Origin: Duganella aceris
Lineage (GTDB): Bacteria; Pseudomonadota; Gammaproteobacteria; Burkholderiales; Burkholderiaceae_D
DNA length: 64,000 nt
Assembly: GCF_011090165.1 (NCBI RefSeq)
Contig: NZ_JAADJT010000007.1
Span: 248,001-312,000 of the forward strand
Direction of reading: 5' to 3'
This document shows positions 15,302-24,100 of the stretch, one piece after another. A model generated the notes under the pieces. It did not search any database, had not been told where the DNA came from, and was given only the letters and a program-made list of their open reading frames with translations. A program made the translations under genes and the position numbers. How positions within the stretch are numbered: the first letter of the stretch is position 1; the number at the start of each line of letters is the position of its first letter.

Positions 15302-16072
15302 ATGAGCTTTTCAGACGAGACACTGATGGCATACGCCGACGGCGAGCTGGACGAGGCGACCCGGCTCGCGGTCGAGGCCGCGATGCATCGCGACAGCAGC
15401 ATCGCCCGCCGCGTCGCGCGGCTGCGCGCCGCGCGCGACGAGGTGTACGCCGATCAGGGTCCGTCCGGCGGGCGCTCGCGCCAGGCCGCCAAGGTGGTGC
15501 AGCTGGCGTCGGTGCGGGCGCAGCGCGTGGCGACGCAGCAGGCCGCGCGCAAGGCGGTCAGGCGCCGCTGGGGCTGGCGCGAATGGAGCGCGCTGGCGCT
15601 GGTGATGGTGCTGGGCTTGGCCGCCGGCAAATTCGGCTTGGCGCATTGGCAGCCGCGCTGGCTCGGCGCGCCGGCCACGGTGCCGAGCGAAGTCGCCAGC
15701 CGCGACGGCATGCTGCTCGCGCAGGGCAAGCTGGAGGCGATTCTGAACCAACAGCTGGGCGGCGCCGCGCCGTCCGAGGGCAATGTGCGGGTCGGCTTGA
15801 GCTTCCTGTCGAAAGAGGGTGGTTACTGCCGCAGCTTCACGCTGGTCGGCGCGGATCAGGATCTGGTGGGGCTGGCTTGCCGCGCCGGCGAGGAATGGCG
15901 CGTGCCGGTGCTGGTGCAGAGCGCGCGGCCGCAGCCGGCGATGGGCGCGTACCGGATGGCCGGCACGGAAATGCCGACGGCGGTGCTGGAAGCGATCGAC
16001 CAGCGCATCGTCGGCGGCATGCTCGACACGCGAGCGGAAGTGGAAGCCTTGCGCCGCAACTGGCAGCGCTAA
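15302..16072 (+). CDS. Anti-sigma factor-like membrane protein
   Basis: 256-aa protein starting MSFSDETLMAYADGELDEAT, the opening of many proteobacterial anti-sigma factors that bind ECF sigma factors through an N-terminal helical domain. One transmembrane segment at about residues 100-118 (SALALVMVLGLAAGKFGLA) separates an N-terminal basic region from a periplasmic domain of about 135 aa. No HxxxCxxC zinc motif is visible, so it is not a ZAS-type protein. I chose ATG 15302 over an upstream in-frame codon because it matches family N termini and follows AAGGACAGG. No sigma-factor gene lies next to it. Confidence 0.75.
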   Translation: MSFSDETLMAYADGELDEATRLAVEAAMHRDSSIARRVARLRAARDEVYADQGPSGGRSRQAAKVVQLASVRAQRVATQQAARKAVRRRWGWREWSALALVMVLGLAAGKFGLAHWQPRWLGAPATVPSEVASRDGMLLAQGKLEAILNQQLGGAAPSEGNVRVGLSFLSKEGGYCRSFTLVGADQDLVGLACRAGEEWRVPVLVQSARPQPAMGAYRMAGTEMPTAVLEAIDQRIVGGMLDTRAEVEALRRNWQR

Positions 16073-16084
16073 GGCCGGTTTGCT

Positions 16085-16441
16085 TTAAACGCCCAGCAGT
16101 TCGACGTCGAAGATCAGCGTCGCGTTCGGTGGAATCACGCCGCCGGCGCCGCGCGAGCCGTAGCCCAGTTCGGCCGGGATGATCAGCTGGCGCACGCCGC
16201 CGATCTTCATGCCCTGCACGCCTTCGTCCCAGCCGCGAATGACCATGCCCGCGCCCAGCGCGAACTCGAATGGATCGTTGCGGTCTTTGCTCGAATCGAA
16301 TTTGGCGCCCTTGGTGCCGTCGTCGTTGCGCAGCCAGCCGGTGTAGTGCACGGTGACGTTCTGGCCGGCTTTGGCTTCTTCGCCTTCGCCCACGGTCAGT
16401 TCAATGTATTGCAGGCCGGAGTCGGTGGTAATGGTGGTCAT
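16085..16441 (-). CDS. FKBP-type peptidyl-prolyl cis-trans isomerase
   Basis: Single-domain FKBP of 118 aa without a signal peptide, so cytoplasmic. Active-site motifs are present: VTVHYTGWL, KFDSSKDRNDPFEF, GMVIRGWDEGVQGMKIGG, LIIPAELGYGSRGAGGVIPPNATL and IFDVELL. It catalyses proline isomerisation in folding. AAGGAATACC precedes the ATG. It is convergent with the anti-sigma-like gene and divergent from the beta-propeller gene. Confidence 0.96.
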   Translation of the reverse strand: MTTITTDSGLQYIELTVGEGEEAKAGQNVTVHYTGWLRNDDGTKGAKFDSSKDRNDPFEFALGAGMVIRGWDEGVQGMKIGGVRQLIIPAELGYGSRGAGGVIPPNATLIFDVELLGV

Positions 16442-16583
16442 GGTATTCCTTCATCATTCGTTATTAAACACAGCACCGAATTGTAGCAGGGCGTTCCACG
16501 GCATGAATAATTCTGGGCATTTGTCTCGTCCCCGCGCTGTTTGCACGTAAAATAAACGTTTTGCTCTTTCAAGCGATTTCTTC

Positions 16584-17549
16584 ATGCTCCGCAGTTTCCG
16601 CCGTATCGTTTTCTCCAGTGTCTGCGCCATGACCGCCATCGGCGCCCAGGCCAATGTCGTGGTCGTGCTCAACTCGCGTGACGCCACCGTGCAATTGCTG
16701 GACCAGGCCACCTACAAGGACCTGGCCACGTTCCCGGTCGGGAAGGAGCCGCACCACCTGATGTCGACGCCGGACAACAAGTCGCTGATCGTCGCCAGCT
16801 CGGTCGGCAACGAGCTGATCTTCCTGGATCCGAAGTCGGGCCAGGTGCAGCGCACCGTCAAGGACATCCTCGATCCGTACCAGATCGGCTTCTCGCCGGA
16901 CCAGAAGTGGTTCGTCTCGAACTCGCTGCGGCTGGACCGCGTCGACCTGTACAAGTACGACGGCGCCAATATGACGCTGGCCAAGCGCATCCCGCTGGCC
17001 AAGCTGCCGAGCCACATGGCGTTCAACGCCGCCAGCAACATGGTGTTCATCACCCAGCAGGGCAGCGACCAGGTCAGCGGCATCGACCTGACCACGCAGA
17101 CGCTGAAATGGACCATGTCGGTCGGCAAGCTGCCGGCCGGGATCGCCATGACGCCGGACGACAAGTATCTGCTGGTCGGCATCATGGGCAGCGACTACGT
17201 CGAGGTGATCGACTGGAAGACCCAGAAGACCGTCAAGCGCATCAAGGCCGGGCAGGGCGCGCACAACTTCCGCTCGGCAGGCGACGGCCGCTACACCTAC
17301 GTCTCCAACCGCGTCTCGAACTCGATCAACATCATCGACCTGAAGACGCTGGAAAACGTCGGCATGATCAACGTGCCCGGCGGCCCGGACTGCATGGAGA
17401 TCACCGCCGACGGCAAGACCATGTGGGTCACGCTGCGCTGGATCAAGAAGGTCGCCGTGATCGACCTGGCCACGCGCAAGATCACCAAGATGATTCCGGT
17501 GGGGCGCTCGCCGCACGGCGTGTTCTTCTTTAACTCCGCGCAGCGCTGA
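16584..17549 (+). CDS. Exported YVTN-type beta-propeller protein
   Basis: 321-aa periplasmic protein with a signal peptide (MLRSFRRIVFSSVCAMTAIGAQA). The rest is a chain of about 40-residue repeats with the YVTN/cytochrome-D1-like pattern: DNKSLIVASSVGNEL, DQKWFVSNSL, DDKYLLVGIMGSDYVEVID, GDGRYTYVSNRVSNSINIID, DGKTMWVTLRWIKKVAVID and GRSPHGVFF. This predicts a seven-blade-type propeller. No heme motif (CxxCH) is seen. Function is unknown, perhaps a ligand-binding or scaffold role. It heads a five-gene run; its stop overlaps the next start by one base (TGATG). Confidence 0.85.
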   Translation: MLRSFRRIVFSSVCAMTAIGAQANVVVVLNSRDATVQLLDQATYKDLATFPVGKEPHHLMSTPDNKSLIVASSVGNELIFLDPKSGQVQRTVKDILDPYQIGFSPDQKWFVSNSLRLDRVDLYKYDGANMTLAKRIPLAKLPSHMAFNAASNMVFITQQGSDQVSGIDLTTQTLKWTMSVGKLPAGIAMTPDDKYLLVGIMGSDYVEVIDWKTQKTVKRIKAGQGAHNFRSAGDGRYTYVSNRVSNSINIIDLKTLENVGMINVPGGPDCMEITADGKTMWVTLRWIKKVAVIDLATRKITKMIPVGRSPHGVFFFNSAQR

Positions 17550-18334
17550 TGCAGGCCGCCGCCGCCCTGACCTTGTTGGCGCTGGCGGTGTCGCCGGCGG
17601 TCCTGGCGGCCGCGCCGGCCGCGACCTGCAAGGGCACCATCTACCTCACCTTCGACACCGGCAGTCAATCGCAGGCCGAGCTGATCGCCGAGACGCTAAA
17701 ACGCCACCGCATCAAGGCCACCTTCTTCCTGGCCAACGAAAAGACCGTGCGCGGCGACTATTCGCTCGACCCGTCGTGGTCGGGCTACTGGAAGGCGCGC
17801 GTGGCCGAGGGCCATGCGATCGGTTCCCACACCTTCGACCACATCGTGCTGGCCGGCGACGGCGCCAACGGCGGGCTCAAGGTCAAGCCCGGCTTCGGCC
17901 CGCAGGCCGGCAACATCCAGAGCCTCAGCGCCGCGCAGTATTGCGACCAGATCCGGCGCGTCGACCAGCGCTTCGTCGAGCTGACCGGCAGCCACCTCGA
18001 TCCGATCTGGCGCGCCCCGGCCGGCCGCACCTCGCCGCGCGCGCTGGCGGCCGCCAAGGCCTGCGGCTACAGCCACGTCGGCTGGGCCACGCCGGCCGGC
18101 TTCTCCGGCGACGAGCTGTCGAGCGCGGCCTACCCGAATGCGGTATTGTTGCAAAAGTCGCTGCGCGCGCTGCGGGACGGCGATATCTTCGTGGCCCACA
18201 TGGGCATCTGGTCGCGCAAGGACGCGTGGGCGCCGGCCAACCTGGAGCCGCTGATCGGCGGGCTGGAGCAAAAGGGCTTTTGCTTCGCCACGCTGCGCGA
18301 ACATCCCGACTACACTTCTTTGTTTAAACGATGA
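17549..18334 (+). CDS. Polysaccharide deacetylase (NodB/CE4 family), exported
   Basis: 261-aa protein with a signal peptide (MQAAAALTLLALAVSPAVLA). Motif 1 is T-F-D-T, motif 2 is S-H-T-F-D-H with both metal-binding histidines, and motif 3 is RAPAGR. Family members remove N- or O-acetyl groups from peptidoglycan, chitin-like polymers or exopolysaccharide. Motif 1 normally reads TFDD: the catalytic Asp is kept, but the second, metal-binding Asp is Thr here, so activity may be altered. It is translationally coupled to genes on both sides (1-nt and 4-nt overlaps), which suggests an envelope function shared with the propeller and hydroxylase. Confidence 0.88.
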   Translation: MQAAAALTLLALAVSPAVLAAAPAATCKGTIYLTFDTGSQSQAELIAETLKRHRIKATFFLANEKTVRGDYSLDPSWSGYWKARVAEGHAIGSHTFDHIVLAGDGANGGLKVKPGFGPQAGNIQSLSAAQYCDQIRRVDQRFVELTGSHLDPIWRAPAGRTSPRALAAAKACGYSHVGWATPAGFSGDELSSAAYPNAVLLQKSLRALRDGDIFVAHMGIWSRKDAWAPANLEPLIGGLEQKGFCFATLREHPDYTSLFKR

Positions 18335-19326
18335 TCCAATTATTTTCTGACTGGCTGGGCGTGGCCCAAGGCTGGTTGTTCGAGACGGTGATCCAGCCGT
18401 TGGTGTTCCAGCTCGGCTTCGGCGAATTCATCGAGGAAGCCTTCGAGGGCACCGAATGGCTGCTGATCGGCGGCCTGGAGTTGCTGCTGCTGTTCCTGGT
18501 GCTGCGTCCGCTGGAGGCGCTGATCCCGGTGCACAAGTTCAACGATCCGCGCGCGCGCTGGAACGATTTCATTTATACGGTATTGCACCGCATCGGCCTG
18601 TTCTCGGTGCTGATCTTCTTCACGCTCGATCCGCTGATGGACACGGTGGCGGGCTGGCTGCGCTTCGAAAGCTTCCAGCCGCTGAACCTGGAGTCGCTGC
18701 TGCCGGGGATTAGTCCGCTCGGCAGCTTCCTGGTCTACTTCGTCGTGCTCGACTTCTTCGATTACTGGTACCACCGCGCCTCGCACCAGTTCAACTGGTG
18801 GTGGGCGCTGCACGGCCTGCACCACAGCCAGCAGAACATGAACCTGTGGAGCGACAACCGCAACCACGTGCTGGACGACCTGCTGCGCGACGTCTACATG
18901 GGCGTGATCGCGCTGTGCATCGGCGTCGAGCCGTCGCAATACGTGATGCTGGTGTCGGTGTCGCGCATCCTGCAAAGCCTGCAGCACGCCAACGTGCGCA
19001 TCCACTTCGGCCGCATCGGCGAGCGGCTGCTGGTGTCGCCGCGCTATCACCGCATGCACCATGCGATCGGCGTCGGCCATGAATCGCACGGCCAGGGCAC
19101 GCTGGGCGGCTGCAACTTCGCCGTGTTGCTGCCGGTATGGGACATCATCTTCCGCACCGCCAACTTCACGCCGCAATTCGTCGCCACCGGCATCCGCGAC
19201 CAGCTGCCGCGGACCGGCGCCGACGGCGCCGTCACGCCGGGCCGCGAATACGGCCGCGGCTTCTGGTCGCAGCACTGGCTGGCGCTGAAGCGCATGGTCG
19301 AGTACGCGCGCAAGGACGTGGTCTGA
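18331..19326 (+). CDS. Sterol desaturase / fatty acid hydroxylase superfamily membrane protein
   Basis: 331-aa integral membrane di-iron enzyme. Histidine boxes are complete: H-R-A-S-H, H-G-L-H-H and H-R-M-H-H, with HVLDD-type spacing between, typical of the fatty acid hydroxylase superfamily. Hydrophobic segments lie near residues 45-65, 85-105 and 130-145. It likely hydroxylates or desaturates a lipid; bacterial relatives act on fatty acids or sterol-like lipids, and the substrate here is unknown. Its start overlaps the deacetylase stop (ATGA) and its stop overlaps the next start (TGATG), so it is embedded in the operon. Confidence 0.88.
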   Translation: MIQLFSDWLGVAQGWLFETVIQPLVFQLGFGEFIEEAFEGTEWLLIGGLELLLLFLVLRPLEALIPVHKFNDPRARWNDFIYTVLHRIGLFSVLIFFTLDPLMDTVAGWLRFESFQPLNLESLLPGISPLGSFLVYFVVLDFFDYWYHRASHQFNWWWALHGLHHSQQNMNLWSDNRNHVLDDLLRDVYMGVIALCIGVEPSQYVMLVSVSRILQSLQHANVRIHFGRIGERLLVSPRYHRMHHAIGVGHESHGQGTLGGCNFAVLLPVWDIIFRTANFTPQFVATGIRDQLPRTGADGAVTPGREYGRGFWSQHWLALKRMVEYARKDVV

Positions 19327-20159
19327 TGGGCGCCGTGCTGCGCGCCTGGGGCCGCGCCTTCCTGTCGCAATGGCACGGCAAGATGCTGATGATGAGCGTG
19401 GTGCCGTTCCTGCTGGCGCTGGGCGTCTGGGCGGTGCTGCTGTATTTCGGCCTGCAGCCGCTGATCGACTACCTGCACGCGCTGTTCACCGAACACAACC
19501 TGTTCCCGACCAGCACCAGCTGGCTGCGCCAGGTGGGCCTCGGCACGCTGACGGCGGTGGTGCCGCCGCTGATCGCGATGCTGGCGCTGCTGCCGCTGAT
19601 GATCCTGACCGCGCTGATCTTCATCGGCGTGGTGGCGATGCCGATGATCGGCCGCCATGTCGGCCTGCGCCACTATCCGCAACTGGAGCAGCGCAAGGGC
19701 GGCACCATCCTGGGCAGCGCGGGCGTGGCGCTGGGCGGCATGGCGGTGTTCATCGCCTGCTGGATCCTGACGCTGCCGCTGTACGTGTTCCCGCCGCTGG
19801 CGGTGCTGGTGCAGGCGCTGCTGTGGGGCTGGCTGACCACCCGCGTCATGGTCTACGACGCGCTGGCCGACTACGCCAGCGCCGACGAGCGGCGCCAGAT
19901 CCTGGCCGAGCACCGCTGGCGCTTGCTGGTGATCGGCGTGGTGTCCGGCGCGGCCGGCGCCTTGCCGGGCGCGATCTGGCTGGGCGGCGTGATGGCGGTG
20001 GTGTTCTTCCCGTTCCTGGCGGCGGCGTCGATCTGGCTGTATGTGCTGATATTTATCTTCACCGGCTTGTGGTTTGCGTATTATTGCCTGGATGCGCTGG
20101 CGCGCTTGCGCGCCGACGCGTCGGCGATGGCGCTGGCACCGCAGGAAATCACACTCTGA
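19326..20159 (+). CDS. EI24 domain-containing (CysZ-like) membrane protein
   Basis: 277-aa polytopic membrane protein starting MGAVLRAWGRAFLSQWHGKM, with four strongly hydrophobic regions (about residues 22-42, 80-105, 135-165 and 205-250). The layout matches the EI24/CysZ-like family, whose E. coli member CysZ transports sulfate; many betaproteobacterial members are unassigned. The frame is open upstream, but ATG 19326 overlaps the preceding stop and gives the family start. No cysteine-biosynthesis gene is nearby, so sulfate transport is not supported by context. Confidence 0.82.
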   Translation: MGAVLRAWGRAFLSQWHGKMLMMSVVPFLLALGVWAVLLYFGLQPLIDYLHALFTEHNLFPTSTSWLRQVGLGTLTAVVPPLIAMLALLPLMILTALIFIGVVAMPMIGRHVGLRHYPQLEQRKGGTILGSAGVALGGMAVFIACWILTLPLYVFPPLAVLVQALLWGWLTTRVMVYDALADYASADERRQILAEHRWRLLVIGVVSGAAGALPGAIWLGGVMAVVFFPFLAAASIWLYVLIFIFTGLWFAYYCLDALARLRADASAMALAPQEITL

Positions 20160-20175
20160 AAGAAAGCAGGCAATC

Positions 20176-20964
20176 ATGGCGATCGGACTCATCATCATTG
20201 GCGACGAAATCCTGTCCGGCAGGCGCGTCGACCAGCATTTCCCCAAGGTCGTGCAGCTGCTGGCGGCGCGCGGGCTGCAACTGAGCTGGGCCGAGGTGCT
20301 GGCCGACGATCCGGCCCGCATCACGGCCACGCTGAAGCGCACGCTGGCCAGCGACGACATCGTGTTCTGCTGCGGCGGCATCGGCGCCACCCCGGACGAC
20401 CACACGCGCCAGGCGGCCGCCGACGCGCTCGGCCTGCCGCTGGTGATGCACCCGCAGGGCAAGCTCAACATCCAGGCGCGCATCGTCCAGATGGGCATCG
20501 ACGCCGGCCAGCCGGCCGACCTGGCGTCGGCCGAGAACCAGCACCGCCTCAAGATGGCCGAGTTCGCCCAGGGCGCGGCGCTGATCCCGAACCCGTACAA
20601 CAACATCGCCGGCTTCTCGCTGCACAAGCACTACTTCGTGCCGGGCTTCCCGGTGATGGCGTGGCCGATGATCGAGTGGGTGCTGGACCATCATTACGCC
20701 GACCTGTTCAACCGCGAGCCGCGCATGGAGCAATCGGTGCTGGTGTACGAAGCGGCCGAATCGGCGCTGACGCCGCTAATGGTGGCGATCGAGGCGCAAT
20801 TCCCTCGCGTCAAAGTGTTCAGCCTGCCGAGCGTCGGCGACGCCAACACGCGCCGGCATATCGAGCTGGGCGTCAAGGGCGAACCGGTGCAGACCTCGAC
20901 CGCCTTCATCCAACTGTGCGCCGAGCTGAAGCGCCTCAATGTAGAGTTCGACAAGATAGCTTAA
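20176..20964 (+). CDS. CinA-type molybdopterin-binding domain protein
   Basis: 262-aa cytoplasmic protein with the MoaB/Mog/CinA N-terminal fold: MAIGLIIIGDEILSGRR, then CCGGIGATPDDHTRQAAADALG. It has only the first CinA domain and lacks the C-terminal nicotinamide-nucleotide amidase domain, as in many betaproteobacterial 'competence/damage-inducible protein A' entries. Its biochemical role is uncertain; full-length relatives act in pyridine nucleotide recycling. It starts 16 nt after the EI24 gene and ends the five-gene run, with a terminator after it. Confidence 0.87.
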   Translation: MAIGLIIIGDEILSGRRVDQHFPKVVQLLAARGLQLSWAEVLADDPARITATLKRTLASDDIVFCCGGIGATPDDHTRQAAADALGLPLVMHPQGKLNIQARIVQMGIDAGQPADLASAENQHRLKMAEFAQGAALIPNPYNNIAGFSLHKHYFVPGFPVMAWPMIEWVLDHHYADLFNREPRMEQSVLVYEAAESALTPLMVAIEAQFPRVKVFSLPSVGDANTRRHIELGVKGEPVQTSTAFIQLCAELKRLNVEFDKIA

Positions 20965-20970
20965 GCAACT

Positions 20971-20992
20971 GTTAATGCATGCCGGCATTAAC
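20971..20992. repeat. Inverted repeat after the CinA-like gene
   Basis: GTTAATGC (20971-20978) and GCATTAAC (20985-20992) form an 8-bp stem with a 6-nt loop, directly before the intrinsic terminator at 21000. Confidence 0.6.
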
Positions 20993-20999
20993 GGCGTAG

Positions 21000-21036
21000 A
21001 CGGCGTTCATCCCTATGGGAGAACGCCGTTGTTTTT
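21000..21036 (+). terminator. Intrinsic terminator of the propeller-to-CinA operon
   Basis: ACGGCGTTC (21000-21008) pairs with GAACGCCGT (21021-21029), followed by TGTTTTT. It ends the five-gene run, so the following PBP gene needs its own promoter. Confidence 0.8.
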
Positions 21037-21153
21037 ATGCGAAAAATAAACGGCGCGGTAAAATTATTCCACGTTCGCGCCGATGGGCACGGCCGTGTTG
21101 TGGTGCAATGGTACCTAGTAAGTTTCACTGAACAGCTGACCGGTTTGAATCAT

Positions 21154-24100
21154 ATGTTAAGCAATCGTCGTTTCCGCCGGCCCCGTATCGTTGTGCGCGC
21201 AGCACGCAAAATGCGTGGCGCCTTCGCCGCACTTGGCTTCCGCCGCAAGCGCCACCTGCATGTGGTGCCGCCATCCCCCATCGAAGAAAGCGAGGCGCAT
21301 CTGGCGCACGCGCAAATGGATCCGCCACCGCCGACGGACACGCCGAAAAAAAGCAAGCGTTCGCGCAACGCCTTTTTGCTGGTGGTGCTGATCGGGGTCT
21401 CGTTCGCCGTCTACTGGGGCGTCCAGGAGACCCGTACCTCCAGCATGCAGGCGCGCTTCTTCAGCGGCCTGGCGGACAAGATGAGCTATCGGATGGAAAA
21501 GGGGCCGAGCAAGTTGATCCGCTTCCCGCACGACAGCCCGTACGACGAGCGGCTCGGCTACGCCGGCCTGCCGGACTACCTGGCCAAGCTGCGCACGCGC
21601 GACTACCAGGTCGCGGCGCAGGCGCGCATCTCGCCGAAGATGGCGGAACTGGCCGACATGGGCATCTTCGCCACCTATCCGGAAAAGACCAAGACCGGCT
21701 TGTCGATCGTCGACTGCCGCGCGCAGGAACTGTTCGCCGCCAGCTATCCGGAGCGGATCTACACCAGGTTCGAGCAGGCGCCGATGGCGCTGATCAACAG
21801 CCTGCTGTTCATCGAGAACCGCGAGCTGCTGGACAATAAATATCCGAAGCGGAATCCGGCCGTCGAATGGGACCGCCTGGCCAAGGCGGTGCTGGAGAAG
21901 GGCGTGGCCTCGGTCGCCGGCGGTCATCGCGCGGCGGGCGGCAGCACGCTGGCGACGCAGATTGAAAAATACCGCCACTCGCCGGAAGGCCGCACCAGCT
22001 CGATGACCGACAAGCTGCAACAGATGGTCTCGGCCAGCCTGCGCTCCTACCAGGACGGGCCGGACACCACCAAGGCGCGGCGCCGCATCGTCATCGATTA
22101 CCTGAACACGGTGCCGCTGTCGGCCAAGCCCGGCTACGGCGAAGTGAACGGCATCGGCGACGGCATGTGGGTCTGGTACGGCCGCGACTTCGCCGAGGTC
22201 AACCGCCTGCTGGCCGGTCCGCTGGACAAGCCGAGCGCCGACACCGCGCTGGTGTTCAAGGAAGCGCTGAGCCTGATGATCGCGCAGCGCCGTCCGAGTT
22301 ACTACCTCGGCGACGGCGCCGCCGACCTGGAAGTGCTGGCCAACAGCCACCTGCGCATCTTGGTGCAGGACGGCGCCATCACGCCGGCGATGCGCGACAT
22401 GGCCTTGCAGCAGAAGCTGCATCCGGCCACCGGCAACGGCGTGCAGTCGGCGCCGGCGATGACCTTCGTCACCCGCAAGGCCTCGAACGCGATCCGCAAC
22501 CATCTGGCGAATCTGCTGGGCGACAACCGCATGTACAACCTCGACCGGCTCGACCTGAGCGTGGTCAGCACGCTGGACGCGCAGGCGCAGACGGCGGTGA
22601 CGCAGGTGCTGCGCGACCTGCGCGATCCGGAGAAGGCCAAGGCCGCCGGCCTGACCGGCAAGGGCATGCTGGGCAACGGCGATCCGGCCAACGTGGTGTA
22701 CAGCTTCACCTTGCTGGAAAAGGGCGAGCAGAACAACCTGCTGCGACTGCAGACCGACAACTTCGACCAGCCGCTGGACATCAACGAAGGCGCCAAGCTG
22801 GACCTCGGCTCGACCGCCAAGCTGCGCACGCTGGTGACCTATCTGGACATCGTCGACCAGCTGCACAAGAAGCTGGGCGGCATGGACGCGGCGGCGCTGG
22901 GCAAGGTGGTGGTCGATCCGCAGGACAAGCTGTCGGCGTGGGGCGTGGAATACTTCAAGGCGCTGCCGATCGAGAAGGGTGGGCGCGAACTGACGCCGAT
23001 GCTGAAGGCGGCGATGGAGCGCAAGTACTCCGGCAATCCGGGTGAAGGCTTCTTCACCGGCGGCGGCCTGCATCACTTCGGCAATTTCTCGAAGGAAGAC
23101 AATTCGAAGATCCTGACCGTGACCGAGGCGCTGCGCCACTCCACCAATCTGGTGTTCGTGCGGCTGATGCGCGACGTCGCCAAGTTCTACATGTTCCAGA
23201 CGCCCGGCTCGTCGGCCTCGCTGCTGGCCGACGCCGACGACCCGCGCCGCGCCGACTACCTGGCGCGCTTCGCCGACAAGGAGGGCAAGGAATTCCTGGG
23301 CCGCTTCTATGCCAAGTACAAGGGCAAGCCGCAGGACGAGCTGGACAAGATCCTGCTGGCCAACATCCGCAGCACGCCGGTGCGCCTGGCGGTGATTTAC
23401 CGCACCGTGTATCCGCTGGCGACGCAGGACCAGTTCGCCGCGTTCCTGAAGGCCAACCTGTCGTCGCAGAACGAAGTGCCGGAAGAGCGCGTCGCCAAGC
23501 TGTACGATCAGTACGCGATCGGCAACTGGTCGCTGGCCGATCGCGGCTACCTGGCCAGCGTGCACCCGCTGGAGCTGTGGATGGCGGCCTATCTGCGCCT
23601 GCATCCGGGCGCGACCCTGTCGGAGATGACGGCGGCCAGCGAAGACGAGCGGCAGGAAGTGTATCAATGGCTGTTCAAGACCCACCGCAAGCACGCGCAG
23701 GACCGCCGTATCGCCGGGCTGCTGGAGGTGGAGGGCTTCATGGAGATCCACAAGCAGTGGAAGAAGATGGGCTATCCGTTCGAATCGCTGGTGCCGTCGT
23801 ATGCGACCACCTTGGGCGCGTCGGCGGACCGTCCGGCGGCGCTGGCGGAGCTGATGGGGATCATCGTCAACGGCGGCATACGCAAGAGCAGCCAGCGCAT
23901 CAGTTCGCTGCACTTCGCCAAGGACACGCCGTATGAAACCCTGGTGACCAAGGCCAATCCGACCACCAACGAACAGGTGTTGTCGCCGGAAGTGGCGCGC
24001 GTGGTGGCCGATGCGATCCGGGGCGTGGTGTCGGACGGCACGGCCAAGCGGGCACGCACGGCGTTCGTGCAATCGGACGGCACGGTGATTCCGGTCGGCG

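Noticed and set aside
18331..20159. Frameshift or fusion between the hydroxylase and EI24 genes
   Set aside because: The overlap is a normal TGATG stop-start junction and both products have full family lengths.
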